In this document: positions 1-8,337 of the stretch, piece after piece
Layout: every line of letters starts with the position of its first letter
Position numbering within the stretch: position 1 is the stretch's first letter
NCBI RefSeq assembly: GCF_004681965.1
Contig: NZ_SMLL01000006.1
Coordinates: forward strand, 248,001-312,000
Source: Ramlibacter rhizophilus
GTDB lineage: Bacteria; Pseudomonadota; Gammaproteobacteria; Burkholderiales; Burkholderiaceae_C
Length of the DNA stretch: 64,000 nt
Direction: 5' to 3'
Notes under the pieces: generated by a model
Told to the model about the DNA's origin: nothing
Databases searched by the model: none
What the model saw: only the letters and a program-made list of their open reading frames with translations
Made by a program: the position numbers and the translations under genes

Positions 1-857
1 ACGCCGGCCTTGAGCAGGTGGTGGTACAGCGTGGTCGCGGCCGTCTTGACGATGGCCATGTCGGGCTGCCCCTGCAGCACCAGGCGGACCTCCACGCCGC
101 GCCGGGCGGCCTGGCGCAGCTCGCGAACGAGCCGGTAGCCGGGGAAGAAGTAGGCATTGGCGATCACCACGCGCTCGCGGGCCGAGCGGATGGCCTCGCG
201 GTAATGGCGCTCGATGTCGTCCTTGTGGTCCACGTTGTCGCGCACCACGAACTGCGCCTCGGCCTTGCCGGCATGGGGCAGCTCGCCCGGTTGCGCGCGC
301 AGGTGCTTGCGCCGGCGCCACCAGCTTCGGCGGCGCTGCTGCCGCAATCCCTTGGCCAGCTCGCCGTGCGTGAAGCGATGGATGGCCGCGACGATCGGCC
401 CGCGGACCTCGACGGCGTAGTCCTGCTTGGCCTCCGGGCCGTAGTCGGCCAGGTGGTCGGCCGAGTAGTTGATGCCGCCGACGAAGGCCAGGCTGCCGTC
501 CACGACCACGATCTTGCGGTGCATGCGCCGCAGGATGTTCAGGAAGCGCCAGCGCGTCGAGCGCGGGCCGGGTTCGAAGACGTGCACCCGCACGCCGGCC
601 CGGGTCAGCGAGCCCAGGAACGCGTCGGACAGATCCGGCGATCCCCAGCCGTCGATGGTCAGGTCCACCTGCACGCCGCGCGATGCCGTGGCCACGAGCA
701 CGTCGCGCAGCTGCACGCCGACCTTGTCCTCCCAGAGGATGAAGGTCTCGATGACGACTTCGCGCTGCGCCGCGGCGATGGCCTCGAACACGCGCGGGTA
801 GAACTCCTCGCCGTTCTCGAGCACCTCGAAGCGGTTGCCGGGAATCCAGTCGTTCAC
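1..857 (-). CDS. clsB: Cardiolipin synthase ClsB-like (phospholipase D family), 3'-truncated by window edge
   Basis: About 285 codons are present and the C-terminus lies off the window. Read on the minus strand, the protein begins VNDWIPGNRFEVLENGEEFY and carries the first HKD motif H113-x-K115-x4-D120, followed by GGINYS, the signature of phospholipase D-type phosphatidyltransferases. The second half starts a PLD repeat (VVIANAYFFPGYRLVREL), as in bacterial cardiolipin synthases of the ClsB type. Family role: transfer of a phosphatidyl group to make cardiolipin at the inner membrane. I chose the GTG at 857 because a GGAGG sits 7 bases upstream and the preceding gene ends only 19 bases earlier. 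It is probably cotranscribed with the EEP-family hydrolase, a pairing also known in other proteobacteria. Family assignment is firm; ClsB versus other Cls subtypes is less so. Confidence 0.85.
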   Translation of the reverse strand, partial: MNDWIPGNRFEVLENGEEFYPRVFEAIAAAQREVVIETFILWEDKVGVQLRDVLVATASRGVQVDLTIDGWGSPDLSDAFLGSLTRAGVRVHVFEPGPRSTRWRFLNILRRMHRKIVVVDGSLAFVGGINYSADHLADYGPEAKQDYAVEVRGPIVAAIHRFTHGELAKGLRQQRRRSWWRRRKHLRAQPGELPHAGKAEAQFVVRDNVDHKDDIERHYREAIRSARERVVIANAYFFPGYRLVRELRQAARRGVEVRLVLQGQPDMAIVKTAATTLYHHLLKAG

Positions 858-876
858 GGCCGGGCCTCCGCGCGCG

Positions 877-1644
877 TCACAGGTGGATCTCCGCCGCGAG
901 CGGCGCATGGTCGGACAGGTGCGACCAGGGCCGGCGCGGCAGCACGACCGGCAGGTGCACCGAGGCGTTGCGCACATAGATGCGGTCCAGGCACAGCAGC
1001 GGCAGTCGCGAGGGGAAGGTGCGGGCCGGCTCGCCATAGGCATCGACGAACACTTCCTTCAGGCCCGCGCCCTTCCAGAGCACGTCGTTGGCGCGCCGGC
1101 GCCAGTCGTTGAAGTCGCCCGCGACGATGAGCGGCGCGTTCTCCGGCACTTCGTTGCGGATCATCTCGCACAGAAGCGCAAGCTGCTGCTGGCGGTGCGC
1201 CTCGGCCAGGCCCAGGTGGGCGCAGACCACGTGCACGTCGATCGGCTGGCCCGGTACGCGCAGGACGCAATGCAGCAGGCCCCGCTTTTCGGGACCGGCC
1301 ACGGACACGTCGTGGTTGCGGTCGTGGATGATGGGGAACTTGGACATGATCGCATTGCCGTGGTGGCTCTTGGGGCCCACCACGTTGCGGCCGTAGGCGT
1401 ACTGCGGCCAGATCTCGTCGGCCAGGAACTCGTAGTGCGGCGCCTCGGGCCAGCCGGCGAAGCGGCTGCCGTGGTCCTCGTGGGTGCCGAGCACCTCCTG
1501 CAGGAATACCACGTCCGCACCCACCTTGCGCACGGCGTCACGCAGCTCGGGCAGCATGAACTTGCGGTTGAACACCGTGAAGCCTTTGTGGATGTTGACC
1601 GTGAGCACGGTCAGGATGGGCTGGGTGGCCGTGCTGTCGGTCAT
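877..1644 (-). CDS. Endonuclease/exonuclease/phosphatase (EEP) family protein
   Basis: 255 residues. EEP/DNase I-fold residues are all visible: N17 (TVNIHKG), E50 (FLQEVLG), D177 and N179 (GDFNDW), D220 and the terminal D245-H246 pair (SDHAPL). Family members are metal-dependent phosphodiesterases or phosphatases acting on nucleic acids or lipids; the substrate cannot be read from sequence. Its place directly upstream of the cardiolipin synthase gene suggests a lipid-related role (inference). The ATG at 1644 gives the compact family start MTDSTATQP. An in-frame ATG at 1683 would add 13 residues; neither has a strong ribosome-binding site. Confidence 0.85.
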   Translation of the reverse strand: MTDSTATQPILTVLTVNIHKGFTVFNRKFMLPELRDAVRKVGADVVFLQEVLGTHEDHGSRFAGWPEAPHYEFLADEIWPQYAYGRNVVGPKSHHGNAIMSKFPIIHDRNHDVSVAGPEKRGLLHCVLRVPGQPIDVHVVCAHLGLAEAHRQQQLALLCEMIRNEVPENAPLIVAGDFNDWRRRANDVLWKGAGLKEVFVDAYGEPARTFPSRLPLLCLDRIYVRNASVHLPVVLPRRPWSHLSDHAPLAAEIHL

Positions 1645-1709
1645 GGGCCGGCTGATCGGTTCTCCGTTCGTCGTGTGCTGCATTTCAACCGACGGGCCAC
1701 TCGGCCAAC

Positions 1710-1781
1710 TGTAGGACGCCAAGCCAAGTGCTTGTCTGCGGGCCCGGGAGCCGCGGCTGCTTCGAGTCGGTGTAGGACGCC
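1710..1781. repeat. 11-bp direct repeat in the divergent EEP/pagL intergenic region
   Basis: TGTAGGACGCC occurs at 1710-1720 and again at 1771-1781, 61 bases apart start to start. Both copies lie in the roughly 250-bp non-coding stretch between the EEP-family gene (minus) and the pagL-like gene (plus). The spacing is close to six helical turns, which would suit two regulator half-sites, but no regulator is known. Nothing else recognisable was seen in this intergenic stretch. Confidence 0.4.
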
Positions 1782-1893
1782 GGCAGGGTGCGTTGACGGT
1801 GGGCACCGCACCGCCATGCCGGAACGGGCCCAATTCCGCGCCGCTGCCGGGCGCCTCGGCCACGGCGCGCGCCGGCCGCGACACACTTGCCCT

Positions 1894-2472
1894 ATGGATC
1901 AGCCACGTACGCCCGGACATCGCACGGCTCGCACGATCACGGCCTGCTGCGCGCTCCTTGCCTCGCTGTTCACTGTGCCCGTGGTCGCACAGGTGCAGGA
2001 CAACGGGTGGCGGCCCGACGGCTACTTCCTGGAAGTGGGGCGGTCCGCGCGCGACACGAGCATCGCGGGCGTGGGACTGCGCTGGAACTGGGCGTGGCAG
2101 GCGCAGCGCTGGGGCGGCCACTTCAGCGGCGGCACCGAACTGTCGGTGGCTTACTGGCGGGCCACGACGCTCACCGGCCGCTCCGACCGTGCGCACTTCG
2201 CGCTCATTCCGCTGCTGCGGTTCCGGCCCTCGGCCGGCGCCTCGCCCTGGTTCGTCGAAGGCGGCATCGGCCTGTCGCTGCACCCCGAGCCCTACGAGGC
2301 CGAGGACATCCGAATGAGCACGCGGCTGAACTTCTACGACGTGCTCGCCGTGGGCCGCAGCGTCGGCCCGGGCGAGCTGAGCCTGCGGGCCGTGCACGTG
2401 TCCAATGCCGGCATCCGCCGGCCCAACCCCGGCGCAGACATCGTGATGCTGCGCTGGAGCCAGCCCTTCTGA
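1894..2472 (+). CDS. pagL: PagL-type lipid A 3-O-deacylase (acyloxyacyl hydrolase)
   Basis: 192 residues with an N-terminal signal peptide (hydrophobic [17 protein letters not shown], cleavage near residue 33). The remainder alternates in the manner of an eight-stranded outer-membrane barrel and ends in ...WSQPF, a typical C-terminal aromatic outer-membrane signature. The catalytic signature is H168-V-S170-N171 followed by AGIRRPNPG, matching the His-x-Ser-Asn region of PagL. Family role: removal of the 3-O acyl chain from lipid A in the outer membrane, which lowers endotoxicity. The ATG at 1894 is the start that leaves a normal signal peptide. It is divergent from the EEP gene. Symbol by family only; activity untested. 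Confidence 0.82.
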   Translation: MDQPRTPGHRTARTITACCALLASLFTVPVVAQVQDNGWRPDGYFLEVGRSARDTSIAGVGLRWNWAWQAQRWGGHFSGGTELSVAYWRATTLTGRSDRAHFALIPLLRFRPSAGASPWFVEGGIGLSLHPEPYEAEDIRMSTRLNFYDVLAVGRSVGPGELSLRAVHVSNAGIRRPNPGADIVMLRWSQPF

Positions 2473-2478
2473 GGAGCG

Positions 2479-2973
2479 TCAGCCGCGGTGCGGACCGTGG
2501 TGGCCGGGGCCGCCACGATGGCCACGCTGCAGGGGCCGCGCCGAGAGTTCGTCGAAGGTCTTCTGCTGCTGCTCCGACAGCGCGGCATAGAAGGCCTTCA
2601 CGGCCTCGCCACGCTGGTCCATGGCCTGCATGCGCTGCTGGCGCAGCACGCGCATCTGGTCGATGCGCTGCGGCGTGGTGAGGCTCGCGAGCGCCTCGCG
2701 GTCCATTCGCTCGCCCCGCGGCTTGGGCTGCATGGCGGCCACGAAGCTGTTCCAGGCCGACTCCTGGCCCGAGGTGATCTGGAGCTTCTGCTTCAGATCG
2801 CTCATGCGCTCGGTGAAGCGGGCCTGGCGCTGGGCGGGATCGCCATGCCTGTGCGCCTCGCGCTGGCCGGCCTGGGGCTGTCCCGCCTCGGCCGAGGGTG
2901 CATGCGCCTGCGCGGTGCCGGCCAGTGCGGCCATCATCGCGGCCAGGACGAGGGAAGTGCGGATCGAAGTCAT
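2479..2973 (-). CDS. Spy/CpxP family periplasmic chaperone-like protein
   Basis: 164 residues. It has a signal peptide (SLVLAAMMAALAGTAQA, cut near residue 23), then a charged, Gln/Arg-rich helical protein with the family motif LTTPQ (98-102) and a second related stretch LSEQQQ near 132. It ends in a Gly/His-rich tail (GHRGGPGHHGPHRG) that could bind metal. Spy and CpxP are periplasmic, ATP-independent chaperones or envelope-stress modulators with LTxxQ repeats. AAGGAGAG precedes the ATG at 2973. It is convergent with pagL (6-base gap). The His-rich tail and nearby copper genes raise the possibility of a metal-stress role (inference only). Confidence 0.8.
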   Translation of the reverse strand: MTSIRTSLVLAAMMAALAGTAQAHAPSAEAGQPQAGQREAHRHGDPAQRQARFTERMSDLKQKLQITSGQESAWNSFVAAMQPKPRGERMDREALASLTTPQRIDQMRVLRQQRMQAMDQRGEAVKAFYAALSEQQQKTFDELSARPLQRGHRGGPGHHGPHRG

Positions 2974-3090
2974 GCGGGGCTCTCCTTGGGATGAACACGG
3001 CCTTCGGGTGGCGGTGTGAAGGCAGTGTCCACGGCGGCTGTGAACCCCAGGTGCCGGCTCGGTTTCGGCCGTGTAAATCCCGCCGGCCCC

Positions 3091-3960
3091 TCAGCCCAGT
3101 CGTCCGCCCTGGAAGTCCTCCACGGCCTGGATCAGCTGCTCGCGCGTGTTCATCACGAAAGGACCGTACTGCGCGATGGGCTCGCGCAGCGGCCGCCCGG
3201 CGATCAGCAGCAGGCGGGCCTCCTGCGAGCCGCTCGCGCGCAGCGCGACGCCGTCGCCCTCGTTGGCGAGGATGGCCATGCGCTGGCGGCCCACCTCGGT
3301 GCCGTAGTCCTGGCCGTCGAGGACCTCCACCGCACCGCGGTAGACGTAGACGAAGGCGTTGTGCTGCGCGGGCAGGGGCTGGCGGAACACGGCCTCGCCC
3401 GCGGGCAGGTGGATGTCCAGGTACAGCGGCTCGGTGCGTTCGCGCTGCACGGCCCCGCGCGTGCCGTGCGACTCACCCGCGATCACCCGCACCCGGCCGC
3501 CGCCGGGCAGCTCGAACTCCGGGATCTCGGCGCTCTGGATGTCGCGGTAGCCGGGCTCGCCCATCTTGCGATCGGACGGCAGGTTGAGCCAGAGCTGGAA
3601 GCCTTCCATGAGGCCTTCCTCCTGCTCGGGCAGCTCGCTGTGGATGAGGCCCCGGCCGGCCGTCATCCATTGCACGCCGCCGTTCTGCAGCAGGCCTTCG
3701 TGACCCGCACTGTCGCGGTGCCGCATGCGCCCGGCGATCATGTAGGTCACGGTTTCGAATCCGCGGTGCGGATGGTTGGGGAAGCCCGCGCCGTAGTCGT
3801 CCGGGTCGTCGCTGGCGAAGTTGTCCAGCATGAGAAAGGGATCGAGCCGGCGCTGCAGGTCCTGCGTGAGCACGCGCGTGAGCTTCACGCCGGCGCCGTC
3901 CTGCGTGGCCTGGCCGGTGACGAGCCGCTCGACGCGGCGGGGCTGGGTGAGTGTGTCCAT
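3091..3960 (-). CDS. Pirin family protein
   Basis: 289 residues with the two-cupin pirin architecture. The N-terminal cupin has the metal ligands H63 and H65 (NHPHRGFETVTY), H107 and E109 (GLIHSE), which match human pirin His56/His58/His101/Glu103. Pirins are iron-binding cupins; bacterial members include quercetinase-like dioxygenases and redox-responsive regulators, so the precise function is open. The gene is third in a minus-strand row after copZ and cueR, with a 51-base gap after cueR, so it may be cotranscribed with them. GGGA lies 6-9 bases before the ATG. Confidence 0.88.
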   Translation of the reverse strand: MDTLTQPRRVERLVTGQATQDGAGVKLTRVLTQDLQRRLDPFLMLDNFASDDPDDYGAGFPNHPHRGFETVTYMIAGRMRHRDSAGHEGLLQNGGVQWMTAGRGLIHSELPEQEEGLMEGFQLWLNLPSDRKMGEPGYRDIQSAEIPEFELPGGGRVRVIAGESHGTRGAVQRERTEPLYLDIHLPAGEAVFRQPLPAQHNAFVYVYRGAVEVLDGQDYGTEVGRQRMAILANEGDGVALRASGSQEARLLLIAGRPLREPIAQYGPFVMNTREQLIQAVEDFQGGRLG

Positions 3961-4011
3961 GGCGTTCCCAAGAGAAAAGGAGCCCGGGGATTGTGGCGCC
4001 GCTTGCGCGCT

Positions 4012-4437
4012 TCAGGCGCGGCGGGCCCGGGCCTCGCTCAAGAGCGCGCGCTCGCCGGACAGGTCGTCCAGGATGGGGCAGTCCGGCCGCTCGTCGCCGT
4101 GGCAGCAGTCGATGAGGTGCGTGAGCGTGCCCTGCATCTCGCGCATGGCCTCGATGCGCGCGGAAAGGTCGTCGGCGTGCTTCTGCGCGATGCGCCGCAC
4201 CGTCGCGCTGCTGCGCCGGCGGTTGCGCCACAGGCCCACGAGCTCCGTGATGTCGGCCATGGAAAAGCCCAGTTCGCGGGCGCGCTTGATGAAGCGCAGC
4301 AGGTGCACCTCGGTGTCGCCGTACTGGCGGTAGCCGCCGTCGCTGCGGGACACAGCGGGCAGCAGGCCGAGCGATTCGTAGTGCCGCACCATCTTGGCCG
4401 ACACGCCCGACAGGCGGGCTGCTTCGCCGATGTTCAT
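4012..4437 (-). CDS. cueR: CueR-type Cu(I)-responsive MerR-family regulator
   Basis: 141 residues: an N-terminal MerR winged helix-turn-helix (NIGEAARLSGVSAKMVRHYE) and a long dimerisation helix. The C-terminal metal loop has C112 and C120 in CCHGDERPDCPIL, at exactly the positions of the two Cu(I) ligands in CueR. Family role: activates copper efflux genes by distorting a promoter with a 19-bp spacer. The start codon overlaps the copZ stop (ATGA), so translation is coupled. The likely target is the promoter at 4672-4702, upstream of its own copZ-cueR transcript. Confidence 0.9.
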   Translation of the reverse strand: MNIGEAARLSGVSAKMVRHYESLGLLPAVSRSDGGYRQYGDTEVHLLRFIKRARELGFSMADITELVGLWRNRRRSSATVRRIAQKHADDLSARIEAMREMQGTLTHLIDCCHGDERPDCPILDDLSGERALLSEARARRA

Positions 4438-4628
4438 TGCACCCGGTAGCCTTCTTCGGCAATGGCGCGGGCCACGGCCTCGCGGGGCTGGCTGGTCTGC
4501 ACCTCGACCTTGCCGGCGGCGCGGTCGATCTTCACCTGGGCCGATTCGTCCACCGACTTCACGGCCTCGGTCACGGCGCGTTCGCAGTGTCCGCAGGTCA
4601 TGCCCTGCACGTCGAAGGTCTGGTTCAT
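4434..4628 (-). CDS. copZ: CopZ-like copper chaperone (HMA domain)
   Basis: 64 residues, a single heavy-metal-associated ferredoxin-like domain starting MNQTFDVQGMTCGHCERAV, with the metal motif GMTCGHC. Family role: cytosolic Cu(I) carrier that delivers copper to the P-type ATPase and regulator. The ATG at 4628 follows AAGGAA with good spacing. An upstream extension to 4748 is in frame but lacks family similarity. The gene overlaps cueR by four bases and is divergent from copA. Confidence 0.88.
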   Translation of the reverse strand: MNQTFDVQGMTCGHCERAVTEAVKSVDESAQVKIDRAAGKVEVQTSQPREAVARAIAEEGYRVQ

Positions 4629-4671
4629 GATGGTTCCTTTCTGATGGGAAGCTGGATGATGAAGGACACGA

Positions 4672-4702
4672 AGCTTCAAGCCTCCCATGGTGGCAAGGTC
4701 AA
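4672..4702 (-). promoter_or_regulatory. Candidate CueR-type promoter/operator for copZ-cueR
   Basis: On the minus strand TTGACC (4697-4702) is followed by a 19-base spacer (4678-4696) and GAAGCT (4672-4677). The 19-bp spacer is diagnostic of MerR-family promoters. From the ACC of the -35 box reads ACCTTGCCACCATGGGAGGCT, the 21-bp length of a CueR dyad. The left half is canonical; the right half is degraded (4 of 7 positions pair). The -10 is also a poor match, as expected for an activator-dependent promoter. Confidence 0.5.
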
Positions 4703-4734
4703 GGCCTTGTCGATTGACCGCGCGACGCGCAGGG

Positions 4735-4748
4735 TTGATCTGCATCAA
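4735..4748 (+). promoter_or_regulatory. Perfect FNR/ANR-type box upstream of copA
   Basis: TTGATCTGCATCAA is an exact match to the FNR/ANR consensus TTGAT-N4-ATCAA. It is centred 47 bases before the copA start, so a class II arrangement would put the transcript start about 6 bases before the ATG. It points to control of the copper ATPase by an oxygen-sensing Crp/Fnr regulator rather than only by CueR (inference). A related site precedes the hemerythrin gene at 7011. Confidence 0.7.
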
Positions 4749-4788
4749 ACCTTGAGCTTTCCATCATGTCAAGGTTGACGATGACAAC

Positions 4789-7014
4789 ATGAATACGACG
4801 ACCGCCCCCGCCCACGCCGACGATCCGGCGCCCGACTTCGCCACGCTCGACCTGGGCATCGGCGGCATGACCTGCGCCTCCTGCGTGGGGCGCGTGGAGC
4901 GCGCGCTGAAGAAGGTGCCCGGCGTTCAGGAAGCGACCGTGAACCTGGCCACCGAGTCGGCGCGCGTGGTGTACGCGCCCGGCGAGCAGGCCCTGGCCCA
5001 GCTGCGGCGCGCGGTGCGCAACGCGGGCTACGAACCCCGCGCCCTGCAGGAGGAGGTCCAGCAGGACCTGTCGGCCTGGGCCGGCTTCGGGCCGGTCGCC
5101 TGGGGGCTGCTGCTGTCCGCGCCCCTTGTCGTTCCCATGCTGGGCGACCTGCTGAGCCGCCACTGGATGCTGCCGGCCTGGCTGCAGTTCGCGCTGGCCA
5201 CGCCGGTGCAGTTCATCCTGGGGGCGCGCTTCTACAAGGCGGGCTGGCATGCGCTGCGCGCCGGCACGGGCAACATGGACCTGCTGGTGGCCATCGGCAC
5301 CTCGGCGGGCTGGGGCCTGTCGGTGTGGCTGTGGCTCACGCGCGAGTCCCCGCACCTGTACTTCGAAGCCTCCGCCGTCGTGGTGACGCTGGTGCTCCTG
5401 GGCAAGTGGCTGGAAGGCCGGGCCAAGCGGCAGACGACGGCGGCCATCCGCGCCCTGCAGGCGCTGCGGCCGGAGAGCGCGCACGTGCTGCAACGCTCGG
5501 GCGAGGAGGTGGACCTTCCGCTGGCGGAGGTGCTGGCCGGCGACCGGCTGGTGGTGCGGCCGGGCGAGCGCATTCCCGCCGACGGAACGCTCGAGCAGGG
5601 CGAGACCCAGGTGGACGAGTCCATGCTCACCGGCGAGCCGCTGCCGGTGGCCAAGGGCGTGGGCGCGCGGCTGACCGGGGGCAGCATCAACGGCGAAGGG
5701 CGCGTGGTGATGCGCGCCACGGCCGTGGGCAGCGAATCGGTGCTGGCGCGCATCATCCGCCTGGTCGAGGACGCGCAGGCCGCCAAGGCACCGATCCAGC
5801 GCCTGGTGGACCGCGTGGCGGCCGTGTTCGTCCCGGTGGTGCTGGTCATCGCGGCGCTCACGGTGGTCGGCTGGCTGCTCGCGGGCGCGCCCATGGAGCT
5901 GGCCCTGATCAACGCGGTCACGGTGCTGGTCATCGCGTGCCCCTGTGCGCTGGGCCTGGCGACGCCGGCCGCGATCATGGCCGGCACCGGCGTGGCGGCG
6001 CGGCACGGCATCCTGATCAAGGACGCCGAGGCGCTCGAGCAGGCGCACCGCATCCAGACCATCGCCTTCGACAAGACGGGGACCTTGACGGTGGGCCGGC
6101 CGCGCCTGGTCGATTTCGTCGCGGCGCCAGGCGCCGACGGCGCGGCCCTGCTGGCCCTGGCGGCCAGCCTGCAAAGCGGCAGCGAGCACCCGCTGGCGCG
6201 GGCGGTCGTGACCCTGGCGCGCGAGCGCGGCCTGGACGTGCCGGCACCGGATGCGGTGCGCGCCGTGCCGGGACGGGGCACCGAAGGCGAGGTGGGCGGG
6301 CGCAGCCTGCTGATCGCGAGCCTGCCCTGGGCCGCGGAGCTGGGCATCGACCCCGGTCCGCTCGCGCCGGCGCTGGCGGCTCGGCAAGCCGAAGGGGCCA
6401 CCGTGTCCCTGCTGGTCGAGCGCGTGACCGAGGGCCTCGCGCTGCGGGCGCTGATGGCCTTTGCCGACGAGCCCAAGCCCGAAGCCGCCGAGGTGCTGGC
6501 GGCGCTGCGTCGGCGTGGCCTGCGCCTGATGATGATTTCGGGCGACAACACGGCCGCGGCCCAGGTCATGGCACGCCGCCTGGGCCTGAAGGAGGACGAA
6601 GTCATGGCCCAGGTGCTGCCCGGCGACAAGTCGGCCCGCGTGGCGGCGCTGCGCGCGGACGGCACGGTGGTGGCCATGGTGGGCGACGGCGTGAACGATG
6701 CGCCCGCACTGGCGGCGGCCGACGTCGGGATCGCCATGGCCACCGGCACCGACGTGGCCATGCACGCGGCGGGCATCACGCTGATGCGCGGCGACCTGCG
6801 GCTGGTGGAGGCGGCCCTGGACATCTCGGACCGCAGCGTGCGCAAGATCCGCCAGAACCTGTTCTGGGCCTTCGCCTACAACGTGGCGGGCATCCCGTTG
6901 GCGGCGCTGGGCTTCCTGAGCCCCGTGGTGGCGGGCGCCGCGATGGCGCTGTCCAGCGTGAGCGTGATCACCAATGCGCTGCTGCTCAAGCGGTGGCGCC
7001 TGCCCGGGGCTTGA
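4789..7014 (+). CDS. copA: Cu(+)-exporting P1B-type ATPase
   Basis: 741 residues. Order of parts: one N-terminal HMA domain with GMTCASC (about 26-32); a membrane domain with the copper-binding CPC (C384-P385-C386, in [15 protein letters not shown]); the phosphorylation site D428 in DKTGT; the nucleotide-binding SEHPLARA motif; and the hinge G632-D-G-V-N-D-A-P. The C-terminal transmembrane pair has YN and MxxSS-type residues (MALSSVSV) typical of Cu(I) pumps. Role: ATP-driven export of Cu(I) from the cytoplasm, loaded by CopZ. It is divergent from copZ-cueR. No clear Shine-Dalgarno precedes the ATG, in keeping with a very short leader. The FNR-type box suggests additional low-oxygen control. 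Confidence 0.95.
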   Translation: MNTTTAPAHADDPAPDFATLDLGIGGMTCASCVGRVERALKKVPGVQEATVNLATESARVVYAPGEQALAQLRRAVRNAGYEPRALQEEVQQDLSAWAGFGPVAWGLLLSAPLVVPMLGDLLSRHWMLPAWLQFALATPVQFILGARFYKAGWHALRAGTGNMDLLVAIGTSAGWGLSVWLWLTRESPHLYFEASAVVVTLVLLGKWLEGRAKRQTTAAIRALQALRPESAHVLQRSGEEVDLPLAEVLAGDRLVVRPGERIPADGTLEQGETQVDESMLTGEPLPVAKGVGARLTGGSINGEGRVVMRATAVGSESVLARIIRLVEDAQAAKAPIQRLVDRVAAVFVPVVLVIAALTVVGWLLAGAPMELALINAVTVLVIACPCALGLATPAAIMAGTGVAARHGILIKDAEALEQAHRIQTIAFDKTGTLTVGRPRLVDFVAAPGADGAALLALAASLQSGSEHPLARAVVTLARERGLDVPAPDAVRAVPGRGTEGEVGGRSLLIASLPWAAELGIDPGPLAPALAARQAEGATVSLLVERVTEGLALRALMAFADEPKPEAAEVLAALRRRGLRLMMISGDNTAAAQVMARRLGLKEDEVMAQVLPGDKSARVAALRADGTVVAMVGDGVNDAPALAAADVGIAMATGTDVAMHAAGITLMRGDLRLVEAALDISDRSVRKIRQNLFWAFAYNVAGIPLAALGFLSPVVAGAAMALSSVSVITNALLLKRWRLPGA

Positions 7015-7024
7015 CCTGGGTCAA
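7011..7024 (+). promoter_or_regulatory. FNR/DNR-type box overlapping the copA stop, upstream of the hemerythrin gene
   Basis: TTGACCTGGGTCAA is a perfect inverted repeat of the form TTGAC-N4-GTCAA, the common variant of the FNR/DNR/FixK box in betaproteobacteria. It overlaps the copA stop codon and is centred 57 bases before the hemerythrin start. A class II promoter would begin near 7059 and leave a leader containing the AGGAGA ribosome-binding site. Together with the copA box it suggests one shared oxygen- or NO-responsive regulator. Confidence 0.65.
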
Positions 7025-7074
7025 GCTTTCCCGGCGGGGTGCATGGGATGCTGCCTGGCAGGAGACATCACCCC

Positions 7075-7656
7075 ATGCCGACCGCCCCCAGCGCCTTCCA
7101 GATCATCCGCGACGAGCATGCCGCCGTCGCCGCCGTCCTGCGTTCCATGCTGCGCCTGGTGGAGCAGGGGCCCGAGGACCAGCCCATGCGCTTCTTCGAC
7201 GTGCTGCGGGCGATGCTGTTCTACATCGACGAGTTCCCCGAACAGCGCCACCACCCCAAGGAGTCGGACCTGCTGTTTCCGCGGATCGCGCGCATCGCGC
7301 CGGAGCTGATGCCGGTGATCCGGCGGCTGGAGGCCGACCATGTGCAGGGCGAAAGCCGCGTGCGCGAACTGCAGCACCTGCTGCTCGCCTGGGAGCTGCT
7401 CGGCGAGTCGCGGCGCGAAGCCTTCGTGGCGGCCGCGCGCGAGTACGTGCGCTTCTACCTGGACCACATGCGTGTCGAGGAAGTGCAGCTGCTGCCGCTG
7501 GCCGAACGCGAACTGTCGCCCGAAGACCGAAGCGCACTCGACGCCGCGTTCCGCCAGCATCGCGATCCGCTGTCCACCGGGCAGCAGGAGCCGGGCTACG
7601 AGCGCCTGTTCACGCGCATCGTGCTGAAGACACCCGCGCCGCTCGGCGTGGGCTGA
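7075..7656 (+). CDS. Hemerythrin (HHE)-domain protein
   Basis: 193 residues, with a four-helix hemerythrin fold. The di-iron ligands are visible: H15 (RDEHAAV), H60 and E63 (HHPKESDLLFP), H89 and E93 (EADHVQGE), H131 and E135 (DHMRVEE). Related bacterial proteins bind O2 or NO or act in iron-sulfur repair and redox stress; the exact role is not determined here. The ATG at 7075 has AGGAGA upstream; an earlier in-frame ATG at 7039 lacks one. The FNR/DNR-type box at 7011-7024 supports low-oxygen or nitrosative-stress control. It is convergent with the glutathione transferase gene (5-base gap). Confidence 0.85.
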   Translation: MPTAPSAFQIIRDEHAAVAAVLRSMLRLVEQGPEDQPMRFFDVLRAMLFYIDEFPEQRHHPKESDLLFPRIARIAPELMPVIRRLEADHVQGESRVRELQHLLLAWELLGESRREAFVAAAREYVRFYLDHMRVEEVQLLPLAERELSPEDRSALDAAFRQHRDPLSTGQQEPGYERLFTRIVLKTPAPLGVG

Positions 7657-7661
7657 CGACG

Positions 7662-8270
7662 CTACCTGAGCAGGCCTTCGGCGCGCAGGGCCTCCTGCAC
7701 GGCCGGGCGCTCCTGCATGCGCTGCTGGAAGTCCTCCACCCGGGGGCAGTCGGACAGGTCCACTTTCGCGAACGTCGCCCAGCGCGTGACGGTGAACAGG
7801 TAGGGGTCGGCGACGCTGAAGTGCTCGCCCATGAGCCAGGGCCGCTGTGCCAGGTGGCCGTCGAGGAAGCGGTAGCGGGACTGCAGCTTGGCCCGGAACA
7901 CCTGCTTGGCCTCCTCGGGCATGGCGGCGTTGAACAGGGGCGAATAGGTCTTGTGCAGCTCCGAGCTGATGAAGGTCAGCCACTCCTGCAGGCGGTAGCG
8001 CGGCAGCGTTCCGTTGGCAGGCGCGAGATGGCGCGTGGGCACCTGGTCGGCGATGTACTGCACGATGGCCGGCCCTTCGCGCAGGCGCGTGCCGTCGTCC
8101 AGCTCCAGCACGGGCACGTAGCCCAGCGGGTTGATCGTGTAGAAGTCGGTGCCGTCCTGCAGCTTGTGCGACTTGGTGCTGGCCAGCACGGCTTCGAAAG
8201 CCAGGCCGGCTTCGCGCAGGGCGATGTGCGGCGAGAGCGAGCAGGCGCCCGGGGAGTAGTACAGCTTCAT
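7662..8270 (-). CDS. Glutathione S-transferase, beta class-like
   Basis: 202 residues. The N-terminal thioredoxin-fold domain begins MKLYYSPGACSLSPHIALRE with Cys10, the beta-class GST active-site residue. The glutathione-binding VPVLELDDG and EGPAIVQYIAD segments follow, and the C-terminal half is the all-helical GST domain. Role: glutathione conjugation or reduction in detoxification; the substrate is unknown. The ATG at 8270 is the family start although no Shine-Dalgarno is evident. Confidence 0.92.
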   Translation of the reverse strand: MKLYYSPGACSLSPHIALREAGLAFEAVLASTKSHKLQDGTDFYTINPLGYVPVLELDDGTRLREGPAIVQYIADQVPTRHLAPANGTLPRYRLQEWLTFISSELHKTYSPLFNAAMPEEAKQVFRAKLQSRYRFLDGHLAQRPWLMGEHFSVADPYLFTVTRWATFAKVDLSDCPRVEDFQQRMQERPAVQEALRAEGLLR

Positions 8271-8337
8271 GGAGGGATCGCGCGGGGACTGTGCAGCGCG
8301 CATCCTAGCCCGACCGCGCGCGACGCGCTCGGGCGCT

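Noticed and set aside
4749-4775. Inverted repeat ACCTTGA-N13-TCAAGGT upstream of copA as the CueR operator
   Set aside because: The total length is 27 bp instead of 21 and no -35/-10 pair with a 19-bp spacer fits around it; the minus-strand site at 4672-4702 fits better.
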